Of a DNA stretch of 64,000 nt, positions 62,201 to 64,000 are shown piece by piece. The notes beneath the pieces are model-generated. The model made no database searches, was not told where the DNA came from, and was given only the letters and a program-made list of their open reading frames with translations. The stretch lies in contig NC_087071.1 of assembly GCF_963678635.1 (NCBI RefSeq), positions 13,832,210 through 13,896,209 of the forward strand. Reading direction: 5' to 3'. How positions within the stretch are numbered: position 1 is the first letter of the stretch; each line of letters opens with the position of its first letter. Made by a program: the position numbers and the translations under genes. Source of the DNA: Symsagittifera roscoffensis (Eukaryota > Xenacoelomorpha > Acoela > Convolutidae).

Positions 62201-63886
62201 TTAATAGTGGAATTTGCCTTCCTTTTTACAATGGAAATGCCATGAACACAAGAAGACATCACATGTCAAACCGCCAAAAAGTAAATTTGAGCCTCGACAA
62301 ATTTTAGGAATTTTCTTGAAAAAACGAAAAAAATTCATCGCGACCTAAATAGAACTACGTTCTTTGACTCTTAATAAATTACCTTCCTTTTAGCAAATTG
62401 ATTTCCAATGAACTTCAAAAAAAATCAAAGTCAAATCATGAAAAATGAATTTCAGCTGAATTAATTTTTGATCATTTGTATTGAAAAAAAAAACCAAACA
62501 AAAAACGTCAATTAGCGTCATCACTTCGTTTATTGACTCCTACTTAGTTTCACGTCAAAAATCGTTATTAAATTATGTTACACATTACAATTTGTATGCA
62601 GTATCAATAATTCAACTCACAATTCACTATTTTTTAACGGCATGTTTTAACGGCATGTGAGATCTCTTCAGATACTACACCCTCCAAGTTTATGAATTCA
62701 ATATTTTGGTCTGCTAGGTCCTTGAAAAAGTGAATTTGTGTTGCGGGGGTCCCCATAATTAATAGTTGCTTCGCAAACACAAGCAAAAAACGACAAAAAG
62801 CAGCTTTAAAAAGGAAATGAGAAAAGGTAGAAACAAATGGGCCTCGAATTAGTGAAACATTTGCTGTGTCGGATTCGAACCTACAATCTCGATGTTTGGA
62901 GTCTAATTTTTTCGCACCTGCGCCACCGGCCATTTAAAACGTGAGAACACTAGCCACCAATGATGCAACTATACAGGCTAAAAAAATGCGAACGCTATGG
63001 GCTTCAAAAATACTATAAACATATAAAAAGAACTATTGCCGGCGTTGAACAAGAATTCCACATCCTCCCGCTGAGCCACGGACACTTGACTTCCGTTAAA
63101 CACCAGCCAAAAATAAAGCAGAGAACATATATTATGAAATTTTTAATGCTACATATCAAGATTATAGCAAAAACGGCACCAAATGAGCACTTTATTTGCA
63201 AGTTAGGTAGGATAAACATTATTACTTGCGAGAGATACTTACACACTACGTTCGCTTGTAAACGAGAAACATCATCCAGTTGAAACATTTTTACTAAGCT
63301 TTTAAAAAATTCAAAATAACTCTCCAAGCTGATTCAGATTCTGAAAACCTTTCCAAATAAATTTTCTCAATATCGAGAACAACTGATATGATTTTCCTCT
63401 CGAAACTTAATACTAGGTAAAGGCCTCAATACTCAGATTCTCCATTTAAGCGATGAACAATTGTTCAATATCTTATATATAAACGGTTGATCAATGCATT
63501 GTAACGACATACTGAAATATGTGGATTTGTCATCTCACATCGAAAAAACATTTTTTTTTGGCGAAAATTCCAAAAAATCATGATCAATCAAATTTTTTAA
63601 CACTTTTGTTTTTGAATGCGGTTGGAACATTTTGGGCTACTTGCACACAAACTTGCTACTGCTATCATTTTATGTAACTTAATTGCACATGTAATTTTCA
63701 AGCAGCTTACATTTTTATTCAATCGAATTCTCACTACTCACCTGTATCTTAGCGAGTGGTATTATGTCTGATTGGGGTGTGGTCGGTCGGTGCCACACAG
63801 TCTGTCTGGAGTATGTGTTGAAGTAGTAGTACCTCCCTGTCTTTTCATCCCACAACTCCCACCACTGATCAGGCGAGGCCGCTCTA
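35075..63886 (-). CDS. ARHGAP39: ARHGAP39/Vilse-type Rho GTPase-activating protein (WW-MyTH4-RhoGAP), 18 exons, 5' part outside
   Basis: It stimulates GTP hydrolysis by Rho-family GTPases; family members act on Rac/Cdc42 in axon guidance (Drosophila Vilse) and dendritic spines. I joined 18 exons by hand; every junction is GT-AG and every phase matches, giving 1,954 residues plus a partial first codon. Residues 5-48 form the second WW domain (WWELWDEKTGRYYYF, TVWHRP, then DIIPLAKIQ, a hallmark of the family). About 1,400 residues of low-complexity sequence follow. MyTH4 spans about 1490-1724 (VKGWEIVQLRDELILQVC, KQGWELLAIFLSFF). RhoGAP spans about 1740-1954, with the arginine finger in GILRVSG (Arg 1781), LKQWLRQLDEPLIP, and the Asn of NIALVIAPN. 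The C-terminus falls just after RhoGAP as in the family. The first WW domain and the start lie right of the window. Vertebrate members are about 1,100 residues, so the middle is expanded. Confidence 0.93.
36960..37600 (-). repeat. tRNA-derived SINE family T, copy (intronic)
   Basis: It has the same block order as 43185-43755, including CGAGATTTGGACTCTCGC, the degenerate tRNA-like head in antisense, and TTTGTGACTTAGGTTGC near 37568. Confidence 0.55.
37850..38230. repeat. Dispersed repeat family F, fullest copy
   Basis: Ordered blocks: GAGAAATCTGGATCAAAAGG, TTCGCTGGGAAATCTGATAA, TCGAAACTAGAAGTCGATCA, TTTTGATGTTCAATAGTGGA, CTTCCTTTTAACAATGGAAA, and at the end CTATATAAGAGTCTTCACTA. Other copies: 33.33-33.56, 45.95-46.28, 52.64-52.74 (tail), 60.05-60.39 and 62.04-62.38 kb, all in the same orientation. 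Confidence 0.75.
39033..39218 (-). CDS. ARHGAP39: ARHGAP39 exon q: RhoGAP middle
   Basis: Acceptor GTCTATTTAG, donor TTGCAG/GTAATT; phase 0 both ends, 62 codons. VLKQWLRQLDEPLIPMHCY is the conserved RhoGAP box 2 (LKxWxRxLxEPLIP). Ends NRSVLQYLIAFLQ. Confidence 0.95.
39219..39586 (-). other. ARHGAP39 intron, nothing notable
   Basis: 368 bases without recognised structure. Confidence 0.75.
39587..39713 (-). CDS. ARHGAP39: ARHGAP39 exon p: RhoGAP, arginine-finger loop
   Basis: Acceptor CCCTTTCAG, donor CCAGA/GTAAAT. The first base completes Arg 1781; VSGDAEQSQKLKVALNS follows, as in the family (R-V-x-G-D). Ends in phase 0. Confidence 0.94.
39714..40240 (-). other. ARHGAP39 intron with C15 and G11 runs
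   Basis: 527 bases. C15 at 40038-40052 and G11 at 40211-40221 on the plus strand, about 160 bases apart and complementary. The G11 run lies 20 bases inside the intron from the donor. Confidence 0.8.
40241..40410 (-). CDS. ARHGAP39: ARHGAP39 exon o: start of RhoGAP
   Basis: Acceptor CGTGTTTCAG, donor CTGAG/GTCAGT; phase 0 in, 2 out. FGSCLCDLIQAQKE, then DIPWILHALISQI and HLQEGIL. The arginine finger codon is split across the donor (AG with A of the next exon). Confidence 0.95.
40411..41323 (-). other. ARHGAP39 intron with a fragment of SINE family T
   Basis: 913 bases. GCGACTTAGGTT occurs twice in tandem near 40709-40737, after GCTACTGCTAATGCAGCC, the same order as at 43.69-43.75 kb. Confidence 0.65.
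41324..41467 (-). CDS. ARHGAP39: ARHGAP39 exon n: end of MyTH4
   Basis: Acceptor TTGTTTTCAG, donor AGG/GTCAGT; phase 0 both ends, 48 codons. CKKYAVHCWKQMKRM and RPTVEEVVAAR match the last MyTH4 helices and the linker to RhoGAP. Confidence 0.94.
41468..42199 (-). other. ARHGAP39 intron with a thrice-repeated short motif
   Basis: 732 bases. TGGA(T/A)TCCGCAT occurs near 41547, 41580 and 41601 on the plus strand. Confidence 0.7.
42200..42449 (-). CDS. ARHGAP39: ARHGAP39 exon m: MyTH4 part 3 with acidic insertion
   Basis: Acceptor TCATTTTTAG, donor AAAAG/GTCAAT. The first base completes a Gln codon and it ends in phase 0. SSVKQGWELLAIFLSFFAP and KYLEHFLIEF match the MyTH4 middle. An acidic, Gly-rich insertion follows (EDDNDEERESGGAGDRKGED) and then LGITTTLEK. 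Confidence 0.94.
42450..43046 (-). other. ARHGAP39 intron, nothing notable
   Basis: 597 bases; overlapping small frames on the minus strand are not conserved sequence. Confidence 0.7.
43047..43150 (-). CDS. ARHGAP39: ARHGAP39 exon l: MyTH4 part 2
   Basis: Acceptor CTATTGCAG, donor AGACA/GTGAGT; phase 0 in, 2 out. ILCAVELAVKGWEIVQLRD and ELILQVCKQSIDNSR are the conserved MyTH4 core, with the RDEL motif. Confidence 0.95.
43185..43755 (-). repeat. tRNA-derived SINE family T, copy (intronic)
   Basis: On the minus strand: CAACCTAAGTCGCAAATAG and GGCTGCAGTAGCAG upstream, then a stretch with TTGGTGGCTAGTTTTC, a degenerate tRNA-like head (GAGGTTAGTGCG ... AGATTCGAATTCGA), then GCTAATTCGAGGCTTTC and the body. 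The same order is seen at 36.96-37.60 and 62.77-62.99 kb. Confidence 0.6.
43860..44345. repeat. Dispersed repeat family H, copy 3 (intronic)
   Basis: Core at 43870-43922 with the hairpin TCAGGGC-AAA-GCACTGA at 43889-43905 (one stem mismatch). The second module follows (ACTTTGAACGATTTTGTTGAG near 44062, ATTCGCCAAGCATAATAATT) and a degraded end near 44320. Confidence 0.7.
44374..44523 (-). CDS. ARHGAP39: ARHGAP39 exon k: MyTH4 part 1
   Basis: Acceptor ATATTTAG, donor TTGCAG/GTGATG; phase 0 both ends, 50 codons. IREPLIADKRFKKEAVDCF and KLVQQYMGDRK match the first helices of the ARHGAP39 MyTH4 domain. A short Asn-rich insertion follows before the next exon. Confidence 0.92.
44524..44889 (-). other. 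ARHGAP39 intron, nothing notable
   Basis: 366 bases of AT-rich sequence without recognised structure. Confidence 0.75.
44890..45073 (-). CDS. ARHGAP39: ARHGAP39 exon j: leads into MyTH4
   Basis: Acceptor TTGCTTTTAG, donor AAG/GTTAAT. The first base completes a Ser codon and it ends in phase 0. 61 full codons: SLDSNNRSLTNNQQ, then LARKSGLFKKKQTTSDVMKW, the basic segment that precedes MyTH4 in the family. Confidence 0.9.
45074..45563 (-). other. ARHGAP39 intron, nothing notable
   Basis: 490 bases. The phrase GCTAAAAG(C)AAG near the acceptor is echoed at 45184 and 45328. Confidence 0.7.
45564..45778 (-). CDS. ARHGAP39: ARHGAP39 exon i
   Basis: Acceptor CTCTGCTTAG, donor CCAAG/GTAGAT; phase 0 in, 2 out. 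71 codons without a stop or a Met, from TYNDYDDPDSSDATC to NPFDIGLPVGVIQESIFNP. It fits between the flanking exon phases. Confidence 0.83.
45950..46280. repeat. Dispersed repeat family F, copy (intronic)
   Basis: Blocks TTCCGCTGGAAAATCTTAAA, TTTCGAAACTAGAACTCGAT and AAGACCTACATATGA, in the same order as the 37.85 kb copy. Confidence 0.65.
46545..46711. repeat. 82-base near-perfect palindrome with 2-base spacer
   Basis: 46545-46626 is the reverse complement of 46629-46711, broken only by one extra T in a run; the spacer is TC. The arm starts TGAACTCAAAGAAACGGAAA and ends GAGTAGTAAG. The start of the arm resembles sequence in other repeats (AGTCAATGAACTCAAAGAAA near 46540; related TCAATGAGCTCAAGGAAACT at 61920). 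Confidence 0.93.
46901..47209 (-). CDS. ARHGAP39: ARHGAP39 exon h
   Basis: Acceptor GCATATTTAG, donor GAG/GTACGA; phase 0 both ends, 103 codons. Starts ESMLSTPSDCSEQ, ends CSEQEYLLYE. Contains DSINFQYHKFPSTIDNTVY. Tyr- and Ser-rich, no domain. Confidence 0.86.
47232..47340 (+). repeat. Decayed SINE, relative of 26955-27190
   Basis: GGGGAGCGGTGGTGAA matches the head of the 26.96 kb SINE. The B-box area and body (AACAACATAACCTT) are diverged. It lies in an intron, antisense to the gene. Confidence 0.5.
47452..47759 (-). CDS. ARHGAP39: ARHGAP39 exon g
   Basis: Acceptor TTCATTTTAG, donor AAAG/GTAAAA; phase 1 in, 0 out. About 102 codons, from AKFTPPASRDILADSK through SPARPPKGSNLEM to NMNAAFSSK. 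Polar and Ser/Asn-rich, no domain. Confidence 0.85.
47760..48267 (-). other. ARHGAP39 intron, nothing notable
   Basis: 508 bases. A 101-codon plus-strand frame (47815-48120) crosses it but carries no domain and lies opposite the gene. Confidence 0.7.
48268..49440 (-). CDS. ARHGAP39: ARHGAP39 exon f: Asn-rich then strongly acidic segment
   Basis: Acceptor TATATTTTAG, donor CGATAG/GTGAGT; phase 1 in, 1 out. The exon is open throughout its 391-codon length. The first 130 residues are Asn/Phe/Ser-rich (NFNNANCQPVNLTN). The last 110 are dense in Asp and Glu (EEEIIDDENEDLLETE, DEDCSENNNDIDDD). Possibly a charged linker before MyTH4. Confidence 0.87.
49441..49977 (-). other. ARHGAP39 intron, nothing notable
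   Basis: 537 bases of AT-rich sequence; no repeats or coding signal recognised. Confidence 0.75.
49978..50125 (-). CDS. ARHGAP39: ARHGAP39 exon e
   Basis: Acceptor CATCTTTTCAG, donor CACG/GTGAGT; phase 0 in, 1 out. 49 codons, polar sequence from PEQVQTRQVNKL to HHNSRQH. No domain. Confidence 0.85.
50126..50687 (-). other. ARHGAP39 intron with a C14 run
   Basis: 562 bases; 14 consecutive C on the plus strand at 50247-50260 (G14 in the transcript). Otherwise unremarkable. Confidence 0.8.
50688..51398 (-). CDS. ARHGAP39: ARHGAP39 exon d: Pro/Ser/Asn-rich segment with SH3-ligand motif
   Basis: Acceptor TTTGTTTCAG, donor CAGG/GTACGT; phase 0 both ends, 237 codons. Rich in Pro, Ser, Asn and Gly. 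RKAAPPVPR near 51235 fits the class I SH3-binding pattern (R/K)xxPxxP. Ends in RRQGSDSSNQFSTGDEKRTN. Disordered by composition. Confidence 0.88.
51834..52326. repeat. 247-base tandem duplication, nearly identical
   Basis: TGTTTAGTGTAATATTTGCT starts copy 1 at 51834 and copy 2 at 52081; both run to GGGACTAAGAA with only a few single-base differences in homopolymer-like runs. The high identity implies a recent event. Confidence 0.9.
53325..53386. repeat. 31-base perfect tandem duplication
   Basis: The unit GAATTTTTTTCGATCAGGAA plus TGAAGCATAAA occurs twice without change, 53325-53355 and 53356-53386. Confidence 0.92.
53767..54016 (-). CDS. ARHGAP39: ARHGAP39 exon c: Gln/His-rich segment
   Basis: Acceptor TTTGCTGATAG, donor CAG/GTGAAT; the first base completes an Arg codon and it ends in phase 0. 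It encodes 84 residues beginning RRPHQHHHH, then TQTQLQQS and PLMDEATREIIGRSL. I chose this donor because only it gives the phase required by the next exon, although the frame stays open another 17 codons. Confidence 0.85.
54017..54425 (-). other. ARHGAP39 intron with a 13-base perfect inverted repeat
   Basis: 409 bases. CTCCTGAACCTAT at 54286-54298 pairs with 54310-54322 across an 11-base loop. Nothing else was seen. Confidence 0.8.
54426..55507 (-). CDS. ARHGAP39: ARHGAP39 exon b: His-rich, Ser/Asn-rich disordered segment
   Basis: Acceptor TTTTTTACAG, donor CG/GTAAGA; phase 0 in, 2 out. It encodes 360 residues rich in Asn, Ser and Gln. Two His/Arg-rich tracts stand out (HRHHRRRHEHH near 55160 and HRKHHRHHNHSES near 54850). 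Near the end is a four-cysteine cluster CX3CX6CX2C (GCFGGCSMQNKNCSGCVQ, about 54545). No known domain. Confidence 0.88.
59205..60000. repeat. Dispersed repeat family H, two copies (intronic)
   Basis: First core at 59218-59265 with hairpin TCAGAGC-GAA-GCCCTGA (one mismatch), second module near 59410-59560, and end AAATATTCCGCCCTCTCTCG near 59660. Second core at 59805-59855 with a perfect stem TCAGGGC-AAA-GCCCTGA at 59817-59833. Confidence 0.7.
60045..60720. repeat. Family F copy followed by family H second module
   Basis: F blocks at 60.05-60.39 kb (ATTCCGCTGGAAATCTAAAA, AGACCTAGATAGAAG). They run directly into the H second module (CAATTTGGAACAATTTTG near 60405, CGCCACGCATTATAAATTCG) and the H end AAATATTCCG ... 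AAAGTCGGAAC near 60670-60700. F and H may therefore be parts of one longer element. Confidence 0.6.
62040..62380. repeat. Dispersed repeat family F, copy (intronic)
   Basis: CAGAAAACTGGATCAATAGG, CACTTCGCTGGGAAATCTGA, AATAGTGGAATTTGCCTTCC and ATCGCGACCTAAATAGAA occur in family order. Confidence 0.7.
62765..62990 (-). repeat. tRNA-derived SINE family T, best-preserved pol III boxes
   Basis: On the minus strand, A box TGGCGCAGGTGC at 62914-62925 and B box GGTTCGAATCC at 62871-62881 match the RNA polymerase III internal promoter consensus and spacing. The body includes ATTCGAGGCCCATTTGT and GCTTGTGTTTGCGAAGC. The most intact copy of the family in this window. Confidence 0.7.
63040..63100 (-). 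repeat. tRNA-like sequence or SINE head
   Basis: On the minus strand, CCGTGGCTCAGCGGGAGG gives a good A box (TGGCTCAGCGGG). TTGTTCAACGCCGG about 20 bases later resembles a B box. The distance is short for a full tRNA, so a decayed tRNA-derived element is more likely. Confidence 0.5.
63742..63886 (-). CDS. ARHGAP39: ARHGAP39 exon a: second WW domain
   Basis: Acceptor TTGTTGCAG, donor CAG/GTGAGT. The first base completes a codon from an exon outside the window and the exon ends in phase 0. It encodes the complete WW domain, with the two signature Trp residues in QWWELW and TVWHRP and the YYYF core. It ends in IIPLAKIQ, which is diagnostic for this family. Confidence 0.95.
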
Positions 63887-64000
63887 CTGCAACAAGAAAA
63901 AAAGGAAAAGCTTTAAGGGGTGCGGTCAAAAAGTAGACATGTCATAGAGTAGACAATCCTTAAGCCAATCGGAATCGAGATAAGAAAATAAGCGTACGAA

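Larger units (their letters stand above)
55508..63741 (-). other. ARHGAP39 intron, 8.2 kb, repeat-filled
   Basis: No exon is needed here: exon phases on both sides are 0 and compatible. It contains copies of repeat families H (59.2-60.0, 60.38-60.72 kb) and F (60.05-60.39, 62.04-62.38 kb), a tRNA-derived SINE (62.77-62.95 kb), a tRNA-like stretch (63.04-63.10 kb) and an 11-base inverted repeat at 60255-60290. A 126-codon plus frame at 61644-62024 has no recognisable domain. Confidence 0.75.

Overview
This is a 64 kb piece of an AT-rich animal nuclear genome with long introns and many degenerate repeats. The gene is split by GT-AG introns, and the rest is retroelements, tRNA-derived SINE-like copies and inverted or tandem repeats. 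The only host gene I can support is metazoan in architecture. I cannot name the phylum. A 200-base N run marks a scaffold gap.

Left part, about 0.7 to 13.3 kb: one large, decayed Ty3/gypsy-type (Metaviridae) provirus on the minus strand. Reading from high to low coordinates it has a leader with short repeated motifs, a small Lys/Arg-rich open frame upstream of Gag, a long Gag with a CCHC zinc knuckle, an aspartic protease whose catalytic Asp reads Asn, reverse transcriptase with YLDD, RNase H, and a DDE integrase. Two further coding stretches follow: a Pro/Ser/Thr-rich frame and a probable envelope-like frame. Stops and frameshifts break the genes. The coding strand is visibly poor in G. I could not find a matching LTR pair.

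Middle part, about 13.4 to 35 kb: no host gene. It holds a fold-back array of AGCGGTTTTTG-like units between two near-identical 16-mers, a repeat family with a conserved small hairpin, an 828-base tandem duplication, a degenerate satellite-like array, a perfect 21-base inverted repeat, SINE-like tRNA-derived copies, and remains of a CR1/L2-like LINE. The LINE 3' half is present twice head to tail, with an abrupt change in identity between the two copies.

Right part, 35.1 to 63.9 kb: one minus-strand gene of at least 18 coding exons, the orthologue of ARHGAP39/Vilse, a RhoGAP with WW, MyTH4 and RhoGAP domains. I assembled the exons by hand; all phases agree and all introns are GT-AG. In order it encodes the second WW domain, about 1,400 residues of low-complexity sequence, a MyTH4 domain and a RhoGAP domain with the arginine finger. 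The first exons, including the expected first WW domain, lie beyond the right edge. Its introns carry the same repeat families as the middle region, plus an 82-base near-perfect palindrome and a 247-base tandem duplication.

The host gene and the retroelements have no evident functional link. The repeats account for most of the non-coding length.
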